From Symsagittifera roscoffensis (Eukaryota > Xenacoelomorpha > Acoela > Convolutidae): DNA of 64,000 nt. Made by a program: the position numbers and the translations under genes. Positions 44,541-56,335 of the stretch are shown here, one piece after another; the stretch's first letter is position 1, and each line of letters opens with the position of its first letter. The notes beneath the pieces were generated by a model. The model worked only from the letters and a program-made list of their open reading frames with translations. It did no database searches and was not told the origin of the DNA. The stretch spans positions 25,131,254 to 25,195,253 of the forward strand of contig NC_087065.1 of NCBI RefSeq assembly GCF_963678635.1, written 5' to 3'.

Positions 44541-47018
44541 CTCTCTTTTGTATGATTTTAAATGTATTTGATGAAAAATTAGGCATTTTAAAAGATAAAC
44601 GCCAGTTTTAGCTAAATTTTTTTAAAGCGAAGCTAATAGCTCTTAGTGAATTGAAGTTAGGCTGTTTGCACTTTGAAATTATGAGCAAATGAAGTAAGCC
44701 TTGCAAAACTTTGAAGAAAACTTTCGGTTGAAGCTGCCCTAGCTTTTTGTTAGCTTTGTCAATTATTTCATTTGAAATTTTTTTTTCAAAGTTTCTCTTT
44801 TAACTTTTTGTTTAACTGATGGACTTATGCATGAGTGCTATCAACCATTTAGTCTTGGTATTTTTATCCTCGCAGTACCCCATTTTGCATGTTTTTTTTT
44901 ATTTCACTCAAGACACAATTCAGAAATTCTCAATTCAGTTAAAGACAATAGAAACAAACGAAATAGCTTAATGGGTTCAAAAAATGCAGTCAATCTATTA
45001 AAAAATTACTTTGACGTTCGGCAAACAGAATTTTAGGCACGTTGACACCACTTTTTCCGACGTTTTCTGTTGAAGTGGGTATTTGTTCAGCTCGAGAATT
45101 AGACAAAAACGCACTAGAGCCCTGAAGGTTCTCCAACTGCCCATTAACTAGTCTCAAAATTTTTTTAGCTCATAAAATTTTGAGAAAACGATGAATTTTA
45201 AGCTGATAATACCACATGATGCTGGATATTTCATAAGAAACGCGCATTACACCCCTCAACATCAAAGTATTTCGAGCAGCTTTGTTAAACTCGTTTCACA
45301 GATATTGTTTTTATTACTAATAAGGAAAAAAAGAAATTGACTTTAGCAGGCTAAATTTAGTTTTCCAACTACGTAATACCTAAAAGAACGCCATTTGGAC
45401 AATTTTTTATAACTGAGGCAAGTTGATTCAGGCAATCGTAAGAATGCAAAACCTAAATGACCAGCAGCGATATGACTATATCAATGGATTTAGAGCCTTT
45501 AAAAATATGACAATCACCATTTTCCTAAGCCCGGTATTTAGACAAATTTCTTCCAAGATTGAATTGAATGAAAATATCTAAGCTCACGCAAAAAAAAACT
45601 TTAAAATAATTTAACCAAAATATACTTGTCATAGATTTTAGATATAAGATACAAGCTGTATGACTGTAGGAGAACAACACTACTCGTATTATAGCGAAGC
45701 CCTGATTTTTCTAAATTTTCTTGTGTGTGTGTGAAACAAAATGTCTATTTTTTTCTGCGTTTTCAAAATCTTCTCTCCAAATTCAATGAAACGTTCAAAA
45801 TGACGCATTTCTTATCTATTATGTCAAAAAATGGAGAAACAAGACTGCTCGTATCAGGGCGAAGCCCTGAATGTTCTGACTGCTTTTTAAGGTTTATGGG
45901 GGCAGTAATAACATTAAAAAGACAAATGTAATAAAACAAAAAGAATTTTTTTTTAAACTTTGAAATTTTTAATGAAAATCATCCCCCCACACGACAAAGT
46001 GCAAAAGGATAGATTTCGCACCTTGTAACAAATCAATTATGGCCAATAAGCTTCTTTCGACCAATTTTGAAAGATTTCTAAGACGGATTAACTCTCCGCT
46101 TTGGTGTTAATAGCGCGAATTATATCGCGCGTTAATTGTCCCAAGTTGGCCAAAATACCAATCTTTAAATCCTCGTAACTTTACGAAAAATGATCACAGG
46201 TGAAATATCTTTTCAAATTTGAGCTCAGGACAACAATAGCTTTTGAATGATATAAAAAAATCGTCAAAAATGTCTAGTTAAAAAGTCGAAATTTGTCAGA
46301 TGAAAAAAAACCCACCCCGAGCACAAATATTCCGTTACTTTCGTATCGAAAGTCGGAACATTTAGTCCGCCCCAACATTTTGTAATGAATTATAGGATAT
46401 TGTTCTGCGCCGCATTTGTAAAACGCTAAGAAGCTGGAAATTTATTACGCTCTAAATATCCCAACTGGATTAAATACTCCCATTTTTGAATGGTCATGAT
46501 TTTAATTGAAATTAATCAAATCAAATTTCTTTTTATTTAAAAATTTTAGGCATTGACATCTTTATTTTTTTTTGCCAAAATACTTCAATTACATTTCGAG
46601 GTTGGTCTGAATAAAAAAACAAGCCAAATATATATTATCCGTCAATTTTGTCAAACTTTGGAACAAAATGGCTGTTTTTACGCCTGAAAGAAAGCATAGG
46701 AGTCAAACAACAAGTTTGGAAAACAACAGCAAGCCCATTTAAAAAAATTATATATTTATTTATAAGTTTTATCATGTATTCTGATTTTTTGTTTTTAAGA
46801 TATAACAGCTGAATTAAAAGTTTGACCACTGTAATTCATGGTTTTACAAAGTAAAAGACATTGTAATGGAATTTTTAAGCGGAGCTTACTTTCTTGCCAA
46901 ATTTGGTTGAAATTATAAACAGATGTCATTTACAATAAGATGATTTTGAACAATTGGAGGTAAAACAGATTTCTTCAAAAGCCATATTCTATATTTTGTC
47001 AGAAATGCTTGAGAAAAA
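44541..47018. other. Interval without recognisable genes
   Basis: Short frames only. Notable small inverted repeats are TCAGGGC-GAA-GCCCTGA at 45,854-45,870 (a degenerate second copy of its surroundings lies near 45,690) and TTCCGttACTTTCG-tat-CGAAAGTCGGAA at 46,330-46,358. Some phrases are repeated, such as ACTGCTCGTATCAGGGCGAA and ACTACTCGTATTATAGCGAA. The stretch may contain a decayed non-autonomous element. Confidence 0.35.
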
Positions 47019-47148
47019 TACTCTTTAAAGTTAACAAAATTTGAACATTGATTTCTATCACTTGTACTGATGAGTTTTCAATATATTGAAAACTCATCAG
47101 TACAAGTGATAGAAATCAATGTTCAAATTTTGTTAACTTTAAAGAGTA
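47019..47148. repeat. Perfect 130 bp palindrome with no spacer
   Basis: Two 65-base arms are exact reverse complements, centred between 47,083 and 47,084 (core TCAATATATTGA). Checked base by base. The bases outside (A at 47,018 and A at 47,149) no longer pair. No ORF is involved. Confidence 0.97.
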
Positions 47149-47862
47149 ACGAATTTTGTTAGCTCGCAATGTTTTTTTCTCCAGTCAATTTTCAAGTTTT
47201 CAAATTTGTTTTTTGATGAAAAGTTTTCGATCTTCATAATCTCACTGATGATGTCTTAAGAACAGAATTTTTAAAAAAAGACGTAAAATTTTGACAGGAA
47301 ATTGCGACAGTTTGAGTTTTGGGTCTACATTGAATATAATAAATCAAACTGATGTAAATAATGCGAGACATCAAAAAGTTGCAGACGGTTGAAAAAATTG
47401 TCAAAAATGCGATTAAAAAAACGTGAATAACTCTAGAAAGCCCTTTTTTATTATAGTTTAAGCATTGATTCCACTGACAAAATTGTAGACAACACGTACA
47501 ACATTTTAACCATTGATGTCTTGTTTTGCTGAGTTCATTATTAATTTTAAAATTTTCCAGCTGAAATTCAACAGTGAGTTTCCGCAGGAAGGAAAAAACA
47601 TGGTTTTGGAATTAATTAGGAGAGTTGAATTGCTTGATTTTTTGTAGCAAAATTGTTTCCGCGCAGATGTCTGACATAAAAGAAATTGTGTACGCAAATT
47701 CATTAATCCTCCGCGCATTTGAATAATTAAATCCTTCTAAGATATTTTTTATCGATAAAAAAAGAATTAAAAATTCAAAAATACTTGAACAAAATTGCTT
47801 TCACTCGGATTCATAAACATTGCTGGCATTCGGATTTGCATTCTGCATTACAATTCGGATAA

Positions 47863-48387
47863 ATGAAAATCGCACACATATTTCATCTTTTGCTGAACTT
47901 CAAGTTGATTCAGACAAACCAGGTCGACCTTTCTCTTTTTCGAGAAGAGTGTCCATGCCTCAAAGCGTACGATATTGACCCTTTATTCGAGTATTATGCC
48001 TATAACATTGATTCATGTGTCGTTTACTGCATTGGAATCGAGGCTTGTGAGGCTGTCAATTACTGTGTAAGTATTTTTTTCTTCAAATATATGAGAAAAA
48101 GATGTTTTCATGACGCTATTCGTCGCCCCATCAAAAAAGTTACATCCTGAACGCCCCAAATAAGCACTTTTGTAAGGGAGTGCGTTTTTTCTAAGTTTTA
48201 TGCAATTTTTGCCCTTTATTGCAAATTTTGGGCGTCCAGAATGTCATTAAGCGTAATAAGCTTATTTTGAGGGGGAGTGCGGGAAGTTTTCGGGAGTCCC
48301 ATTAATTGCAAAAAGTGGAATCCGGGTAATCAATTTCAGAGATCGCTTCGTGGAACCGGGTACAACTTGGTTCTAAGCATGAAATAG
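47863..48387 (+). CDS. Candidate small secreted Cys-rich gene, two exons
   Basis: Exon 1 (47,863-48,066) begins MKIAHIFHLLLNFKLIQTNQ, a plausible signal peptide, and continues with ECPCLKAYDIDPLFEYYAYN and DSCVVYCIGIEACEAVNYC, giving seven cysteines. It ends at a consensus donor GTAAGT (48,067) in phase 0. A matching acceptor AATTTCAG ends at 48,339, and exon 2 would add 15 codons (start RSLRGTGYN) to TAG at 48,385-48,387, giving about 83 residues. The paired cysteines are reminiscent of nematode PAN/CW-type extracellular domains, but that is not established. It is the only candidate non-transposon gene in the window, and no second copy supports it. Confidence 0.35.
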
Positions 48388-51300
48388 TTGAAATCTGGCT
48401 ACATGAGTACTTTTATTCTTTAAGAAAAACAGGCTGGGGGGGGAGGGTGGAGTGATTGCGAAATTAAGTGACAAGGACAACTATTTATAATAACATGGGA
48501 AGTGTTTCTTGTGATGAGGTGTCTTCTGATGTACATCCAGATAGTTTAACAGAACAGTAAAATTCTTGTACGGCTTATCCCCAGCATTCTTCATTTCTTC
48601 CACTTCGGTGAAGCAGAAGCAGAAGCAGAAGCTGCTTTACAGTCGCTCTGGGATTATGGATCATTAAGTCAGGAAATATTATCTGTTCAGATACTGAGGA
48701 CCAATAATTCGTGTTTCTTGTTTTCCTGATCTGTCACAAATTTGAATGACCAGATTTACTGTGAGGACTTTTTCGGGATGTACAACGGGGGAAATTTATT
48801 TTTCCTGACCAACTCCAACAAATGATAGTTGGAGATGCCGAGTTTTATAACTTGCTGATTTAGCACAGCCTTGAAACTGATCCATAAAAAATGTTCTGTT
48901 TTTTTGTGGTGGCTCAACAAATATTTGGCTCTAAGAGATTCGAAATTCGAGGTATGGGCGGCTCAAAAGTTGATGGCTTAGGTTTATCGGCTCAGAAGTG
49001 GAAGCAACGGATGAAGCTGTTGATTTCTAGGGCCCATGATGAGAAATGTAGTCAGCATTTTGAAGCCAGAAGCGTTGGGTTCCTTGTAAGCTGCCGGTTT
49101 TGACTTCTTTTTGGTTGAATCTTAACTCCAGGGTCTAGTCCGGAGTTCGGGGACCAGTCCAGCAATAAGGTTTGGTGAGCGAATAAAGTAGTTTTCGACG
49201 TGGTGTATCCACTTCGATATTGAGGCAAATTGATAAGACCAATAGCAGATTTCTACCAAGTATCTTGGAATGGTTCTAACCCAAGGTTTTAAATTAAGAC
49301 CCAACTTGCACATCAAAAGCTTCTTCTAAGTTGAGTTTATAATGAGTTTTATTGTCTATATAAGTCTATATTGAGTTTTAAACAACTTCTAACTTCGCGC
49401 CATTTTTTCAAAACAATATCAATTTCATGCATATTTCTGTTTGAAATTTGTCAAGTCTTTCAAAAGAAATAGAGATTCACTTTGATATAAACTTGACAAA
49501 AATAGATTTTCTAGCTTTGGGTCAGTTTTTTGACTAAACAGCCCAAAATTATCCGTTTTTGGCTCGAGGTTCGCAAAACAAATTGAAAAGTTTATAACAG
49601 ATTTTTTTAACGCTCAGTAGCAAGACAATTTTAAGACAAAAAATCATACTGTGAATAAAATTATGTTGCAGCATTAGTGCAATTGAACGATAAACATTTA
49701 AATCAATCAGTTTCGATCAAATTGGAGCAGTTGTTTTTCTCTGTAGGAGTTTCAAGTTTTCTATTGTCTATTTTTAACCGATTCTGCTATTTTATGGCGT
49801 TTCATAAAAAAGTTCCACAGAAAAAAAGGTTGAAAATTTTGTTTTAGTATTTTTTAACAAAAAGTATCTTTTTTTACAAATACGGCATTCGGAATAATTA
49901 AAGTTTTTGAGTTAAGACCGAGGTGGTTAACTCATAGAGTAATTTCGGATAGGGTACACCGTCTGCTCGTCACGCTATCTTATTTTCGGCCGGATAGATT
50001 CGTGCAACTTCTTAGTCTAATACCGATCCTAATCTTACTCTTATACTATCTAGTCTCAGGTTGTTTAACTAGTCTCTGCTAGGCTCAATAGATCTAGGGT
50101 ATACTGGTTTATTGCGGCTGCTGAAGTCTTCTTGGAGAGTCAACTAATTTCTAAGTTAAAATCAAATCTCTCTGGTGCTGAAATTACAAGTAATTCCAGC
50201 ACTTACAAATAAGTGGGTTGTTAGTTAGATGGATCATGATTGGTTAATATTAAATACTTTACAGTGGTAAAATATCTAATTTATCCAATCATAAAATGTA
50301 GTTTAGATCAGGTTCCACCCATCCGGGTTTTACAGAGTTTTTTAGAATAGTCTTTCTGCAATTCGAAGGATGGATGATGGACGTTGGTATTTGGCGAACA
50401 TCATAATTCTTCTGGGTTCTCTTGTTAGAGAAGTTCCAGGTTCAATCGCTGTGTCTTCTCATGACAACGACTGGGTTTTCGCAACAAACTCAAATCTGAT
50501 TTCAGAATGGTTGGCTATGACAGGTTTTTTCGTTTCTTGTAGAGAACTTCTTTTGGGTTGACCTTGTCTGGGAATGGCGTGGAGATTGTGCGTGGAGGGG
50601 ATGCCTGGTTACTCGGATCTGTACGTATACTTGAACATCGAGGTGGTCATTGTTCTAGTTCAATGAAGTCCTTTTCTGCGAAGTCAAGTCGTACTCTAAA
50701 TCCTTTGAGTTGTGGTTGTGGGCGGCATATTGATTGTGGTTGACCATTCTTTTTCGAGTGTAGTGGGTTCATTTTTTCTTTGGATGTTCGTCTTTGGTGT
50801 TGTATGCTGATCTATATACTGCAAGATATAATTTACATTTTATAAAATTTTTATTAGTTTGGTGTTTTAATTATGATTTTGGTTAGTTGTTTTCACAAAA
50901 GCTTTTTGTTTTAGTTCAGTTATTTTGAAGAGTTACTCACCCTTGAGTACCTCTTATTAAAAATAGAAGTATGGTCACAAAGCGTGGATGTAGCGCGGTG
51001 GGTTAGGCCGGCTATAGAGCATGCTCAGGACGTCCTCTCTGGTGGGTTAGGCCAGGAGTGGGAGTATGATTTCGTGCGGTTTCTGTGAGAGGTCCTGTTA
51101 TGTGATAACGTTTTATGTTGAGTTTATTGTGGTTTTTCTTATGTTTCGTTGGTTGTGTCCTTTTTTCAAAAATCAAATTGTTTTTGGTATGGGTTTGTCT
51201 TTCGACTTTTTTGTGTTTTATTATTTTTTTCTTAGACTTTATAATAGTCTTCAAAAGAATAAATTATCCAGTTTTAAACTGGGTTAATCCGGTTTGGGTA

Positions 51301-51912
51301 CCGTTGGTTTCCTTTTCTTAGTCATGCTGTTATTCTATGTGTTGTGGTGTTTAGTAAGCTGTATTGGTTAGTTTTGTTTAGTATGTAATTCCTTTCCAAC
51401 CGGGTTAAAGGAAAATTTGAAACTTGTTATCGTGTGCTAGAGTTGTTGAGTGTGAAAACTTAAAACTGAAATTCATTATTTAAACAATTCTTCGTGGGCG
51501 AGCTGTGCGAGTTTGGATAGAATTCTTTGTGCGAGTGAATGAAAATATCAAAAGGTTTGTACTGCATTTGCGTTTTATCAATTTACTACATAGAATTTCA
51601 ATTTTACTGCTAGTTTTGGGGAAAAATTAAGTTACAAATTTTCATCATTATTAGAATTACTGCTTTTTAGGGAAATAATTTATAAATTAATTTTCTACAT
51701 TTGTATGAACTTTATTTAATTTAGCTGGTGCAAAAGATTATTAGAGTTTTGAACAATTTGAAGAAGTTTTCTATTTTTTATTTTTCTTTTGTGTATTTTG
51801 CAGATAATCGTGAGATGGAGACTAAAAATCAAAATGAGACATGGATAAAGAATGGTTAGTTTTTTTATTTTAAATTTATTAGTTTAGAATATATATAAAT
51901 TATACTTACCTG
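48388..51912. other. Interval without supported genes, probably including the element's 3' end
   Basis: No convincing ORF. At 50,992-51,012 TGTAGCGCGGTGGGTTAGGCC resembles a tRNA A box, and GGTGGGTTAGGCC recurs at 51,042, but no B box follows. The right part (about 50.9-51.9 kb) should contain the 3' long terminal repeat of the minus-strand Gypsy-like element. I cannot delimit it because the other terminal repeat lies outside the window. Confidence 0.4.
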
Positions 51913-53720
51913 TTAGTCGTCGGGGAAAAAACCGTGGGGGAAGATGTCGTGGATTATGTCGGAATTTGTTAGTAACTTTGCTAGTATGCGAATGATGTTT
52001 TTAGTTTGAAGCAGTGGCCAAAGCAATTGAAGTGCTTTAATGGTTTTTAGTTCTTCAGTGCCAACTGCAAACTCATAAGGTGTGTTTTGGATGAGATTAT
52101 ATAATTTGTGGTTATATTTAGTGTTGTGGATGAATTCTAATATGGGGATTTCTATAGGTTGAACAAATTCATGTGGGATAAGGAAGGGTCTGGATTCTTC
52201 TGCGTTGAAGGTCTTTGTGATGGGACAAAAAATATACATTTGGGTTATGGGATCATAATTGCGAAGAATACCGTGAAGGTTAGTATCTTTGATGCAATAT
52301 GTGAAGTTAAGAAAAAATGTGATGTGTATTTAGAGTTAATAAATTGAAAACGATGGTGTGGTTGTCTTGATGGAGTGTGTAGGTCAAAGTGATTTTGTAT
52401 GAAGCGATAATATGTGTATGTGTGGGTTTGTTTAGTGCGTAACATAATATCGTGTGAGCAGTGCAAATCTTTTTCATGTGGTGCAGGGAAATGAAAGGTT
52501 AGTGAAAATAATTGAAATTTTTCTTTAAAACTTTCGTAAGATTGTGTGTCGGTTAGTGCTTCAGAAATGATGTGATCGAATTTGCGATCAAATATATTGA
52601 GTGTAAATACATATGGTGTTTCGATGAAAAATTTTTCTGTGATTTGTGGGTTAGCGAAGCGATCATCATCTAAAAATTGATCTTGGTTAGTTCGGATGAT
52701 GTTATGATCGTAATATTCTAGCGTATATTCGTTAGCTCGGGGTGCAGTGTATGTTTTTAGTGATTTTTTATATCCGATGTAAGTAAATTGTCTATGTGTT
52801 AGTGGTGTGGTGAGTCGATATAGCATATCTTTATTTCTTTCTATATCGATGTGAGTATTAGATAAAGGTAGGCAAAGGGGGTTAGTAAAATGATAATATG
52901 ATGTCCAATGAAGTGTAGGCATTAAAACTTGTTCATCTACAAAACTACGTGTGTCGTTAGTGTCGTTAGGGGTGTTCAAGGTATACTGTGGAAATGAGGG
53001 TAGGGTGATGGCTAAAAAATCTTTCGTGTTAGTGTGATTTGGATGATTACTATATTCACGGGCTGTTCCTGGTTTTGTCGGAAATGGATGGTTCGGGAAT
53101 TTTCTTTTGAAAGTGCGATAAGCTCTATTAGTACTATTTGATGATTCGGTGGATGTGGAGGATGGTGCTAATGATGCGGTATAAGCTGAAGAGGGTGTAG
53201 GGGTAGGTGGGTTTAATGATTCTATTGTGGATGAAATCTGGTTTATAGTGGAATTTTCGAGGTGGAAGGGTTGTTGTTGTAGGGTGATAAAATTATCTAG
53301 TTCCTGGGAGATTTGGGGAGTATCTGGAGAATTGGATGATCGGTCTGAATGAAATGAAGAGTAGGTTGGGGTGACTTGTGAAGCATAAGAGGGTGTCGAA
53401 ATCGATGGGAGTGGGTCATTTGGCGGGATTGGTTGAAAAGGGGGTTTTGAAAAAACTGAGGAGTTGGTTTGAAAATTATTGGATGGAGATGGTTCAGAGT
53501 CTGCAAATTCATCAGGGGTTTCAATATCTGGGTTATTGAGTTGTGAGATGGAGTATAAAACTGAGATATACGAATTAGTGTCTGAATTCATGCCTGATGT
53601 TACATTATTGGTTGGGAAATCGGGTGGCGGGAAAGCAAAAAGTGGCATTATTGTAATTGGAGTGTTGAGATTGGTTGGGTGGGAATTTGAGCGATGTAGG
53701 GATCCAAGTTGTCGGCTCAT
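51913..53720 (-). CDS. Unrecognised 3' ORF of the element, in two frames
   Basis: The ATG at 53,718-53,720 overlaps the glycoprotein stop as ATGA. The first ~200 residues are Ser/Thr/Pro/Asn-rich and probably disordered (PSYASQVTPTYSSFHSDRSS, AYTASLAPSSTSTESSNSTN). From about residue 210 the composition becomes globular, with ALTDTQSYESFKEKFQLFSL and FTYIGYKKSLKTYTAP. The first frame ends at 52,245. A second frame (stop 51,913-51,915) continues sensibly with MYIFCPITKTFNAEESRPFL and ILAKLLTNSDIIHDIFPHGF. The switch point is a T TTT TTC heptamer at 52,311-52,317 and requires a -1 step. No signal peptide or membrane segment is seen. Not recognised. Its position after the glycoprotein suggests an accessory or regulatory protein. 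Confidence 0.6.
52311..52317 (-). promoter_or_regulatory. T TTT TTC slippery heptamer in the 3' ORF
   Basis: Zero-frame codons are CAT|TTT|TTC on the minus strand, so the heptamer is in the X XXY YYZ phase. A -1 step here enters the frame that stays open to 51,913. A one-base loss from the T run would look identical. Confidence 0.35.
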
Positions 53721-56335
53721 CGTGGGCTAAAAAAATTATTATTTTGAGACTGAAAAGCGGTGGTATGGGGTTGTTCTATAATTTGTTCATAGGTATTTTC
53801 ATCTAGTGGGTGGTGTGTCAATATATGTTGAATGGGACTTTGTGATATGGTTGGTCTAAAATTTGGATTATGTGTTTCTGCTAAATTTCGAAAATTTCGT
53901 GGGACTAGTGATAATGGATGGTTATGTGGTAGGGGTGGTAATCGTGGTGCTGTAGGCGTTATGTCTACATTGTTATGTTCTTCGTCATATGTGTTCTGTC
54001 TTGTTGCTATTTTTGTGTTGTATTCTTTTATTTGTGCGTCTAAAAGAATTTTGTTTATTGATGATGAAAAAATTCCAAAAAATCCTGCTAATAGTATGCG
54101 TGCTACACTTGCTTGTCTATTTACTTGTGTGTGTATAGCGCATGTATTGTAGATTCCTTTTAAAAGTGAAAAAAGAAATCCTATAAAGTTAAACATTGCG
54201 TATAAAATAGTCAATTTTTCTAAGATGTAGTAGGGCCATCCTAGAAAATCGAGAATTTCATTTTTTAGTGTAACAAAGCTAAAAATATTTATAGGTGAGA
54301 TATCTTGTGGTCTGTATTTTTCACCGTTTAGATATATATAGTCTTTAATATCTTTGAAATATCCGCTATAATCTTGTGTATAAATATCTGCAAATCCTGC
54401 GGTTTCGGCAAGTTTGCGTAAGTTTTGGTCAATTGATTGTCTTTTTATAGTGTCCATTTGTGTTAATAATTCTTGGAATTGTTGTGTTCTAATGTGATGT
54501 TGGATATCGGATTTTGAATATATTCCAATTGATTGTAGGTCAATATTTGGGTTTCGAGCAATAGCTCTGATGCTTTCAGGTGAGAATTTTTTGAGTGATT
54601 GCATTAATGTGGGATATGGGGTAAGAAGGTAATATTTATCTTCATCAGGGATCAGTTGTACTACATTGTGGCTAATATCTGATCCACATGGGACTGCGGT
54701 ATCCCAAAAATAGGTTCGTCTTGAAAGCGTGTCAACGAAATGTACTTTATTCTTATAAAAGATAGGGATTCTTTTATAGCATCGTTTATCTTCGAAAACA
54801 TATAGTGGTGATAATTTTTTGGTACAGGTATAAAACCATAAAATGTTTCCTTCATAGTCTAAAAAATTTGATCTGTTTCCTGATAGTAAATATCCTGCAT
54901 AGGGTATTTTTAATACTGCTAGTGCAAGTGATTGTAGGATTTGTGTCCTTTCTAATTCGCATAGTTGGTGAAGTGTTTCTAATTCAGAGAGTGACATTTC
55001 TTGAAAAATTCGGCTAATTGTGTAGTCTTATTTCATATCTAGGTGAATATCATAGTGGATGTTACCGAAATATGTACTATTCATTAGTGATAATTCTTGT
55101 GAACGTGTGCTTCTAGTGTCTTGGGGCTTTAGATGTCCACCAGGTTGACTTTTACTTTTTTGAAAATCAACTGGTATATATGATGTTCCTTCGTTTATAG
55201 GGTGACTTGTGGCGTATGGGTCGATTTTTACTTTTCCAGTGGTCATGTCGAATCCTTTTTCGTATTCAACTAATATCTCGGAGTATTGTGTTTTGTGAAG
55301 TGGATTTCTGTATTTACATGCAAGTTCTGTTTCTTGATATATTTGAAAACGTGTCAATTTATTTTCTATATTGTCTATGTTTCTAAAATTAGAACTTTGT
55401 ATTCGTGATGGATGGACTTGTTCATATGGAATTGATTGTATAAAATATTTTTCGTGAAATTTTATCATACGAGCGTGTATTTTTGCTACTTGAAATGTTG
55501 TACATGTGTCTTCGGGGTACCAAACAATTGTTGCTTGTGTTCGTGTTGTAGGGTCACAATAGCCTTGATCGTTTTTACAAGGTAATCTAATTCCTTGATA
55601 GATCATTGTGTTGTCTGATAAATCGCGTGTGAGTTGTATTTTTTCGAGTTGTATTTTCCAATCGAAAAACATGATTTCTTGATATCCTTTATTTTTTGTG
55701 TCTGCTTTGCAGTTTGATGGGTCATTTATACCAATGTGTGGTATCCAGTGTTTATCGTGTATATCATAAGTTAATCTTCCGTGTGCGCCGTTGTATGGGT
55801 ATTTTTCATCTAATTTTATATGTCCTTGATATCTTTCAAGTTCTGCTTGATGTACAGAATCTGCAAAAACTTGGAAATATACTAATTTTCTATCTGTGTT
55901 TTTATTTCTTGTGATATTGAGTCTTAGTAACTCGTTTTTACAATCTTCGGGATTGAGATGTAGAAGTCGTTCGATATTACTTTGGTAGAATGATTCGTGG
56001 TCAAGTCGGTTTTTATTTCCATTTGAGACTTGTGAACAATGTACTTTCTTTTCGGAAAATGTTGCTGTGAATTTATATCCTATAACTGTTGTTGCTCGGG
56101 CTTTTGAATAAAGTGTCGCTATTACATTTGTTGTTTCTATGGCTTGTGGTTCTGTTTCGCATTGTGATACTTGATTTATTGCATATTTGTGTAGTGTTTT
56201 TTGTTCGTTTTCTTCACAATCGTAATGTGTTACTAATAAATCTTGGGGTCCTGTGCGGGGGGAAGGGTTTATGTTTTCATTTGAGATTACTAGAAAAAAG
56301 AGTTGGAGAAAAATCAATATTTTTAGAATATACAT
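53717..56335 (-). pseudogene. Chuvirus-like surface glycoprotein (env-like), one nonsense codon
   Basis: An ~870-codon frame from ATG 56,333-56,335 to the stop at 53,717-53,719, broken only by a TAA at 55,028-55,030. The N-terminus has a signal peptide (MYILKILIFLQLFFLVIS), followed by a Cys-containing ectodomain with glycosylation-type NxS/T sites. In the second half a conserved block includes AGYLLSGNRSNFLDYEGN and CYKRIPIFYKNKVHFVD. A transmembrane segment (LYAMFNFIGFLFSLLKGIY) and a ~110-residue cytoplasmic proline-rich tail follow. The AG.LL.GNR..F block with CY.RIPI is, as I know the family, typical of Jingchuvirales glycoproteins and their captured relatives in invertebrate retroelements. 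The protein would mediate membrane fusion. An alternative is another class of viral envelope. Confidence 0.65.

Noticed and set aside
44827-45036. Plus-strand 69-codon ORF with a hydrophobic centre
   Set aside because: No splice sites, conserved copy or family pattern; typical of chance ORFs in AT-rich DNA.
48147-48244. Inverted CCTGAACGCCCC / GGGCGTCCAG pair as transposon termini
   Set aside because: The match is short and imperfect, and it encloses less than 100 bases of non-coding sequence in the putative intron of the candidate gene.
50900-51912. 3' LTR of the minus-strand element
   Set aside because: It should lie here, but without the matching 5' LTR, a clear polypurine tract or a target-site duplication I cannot set boundaries.
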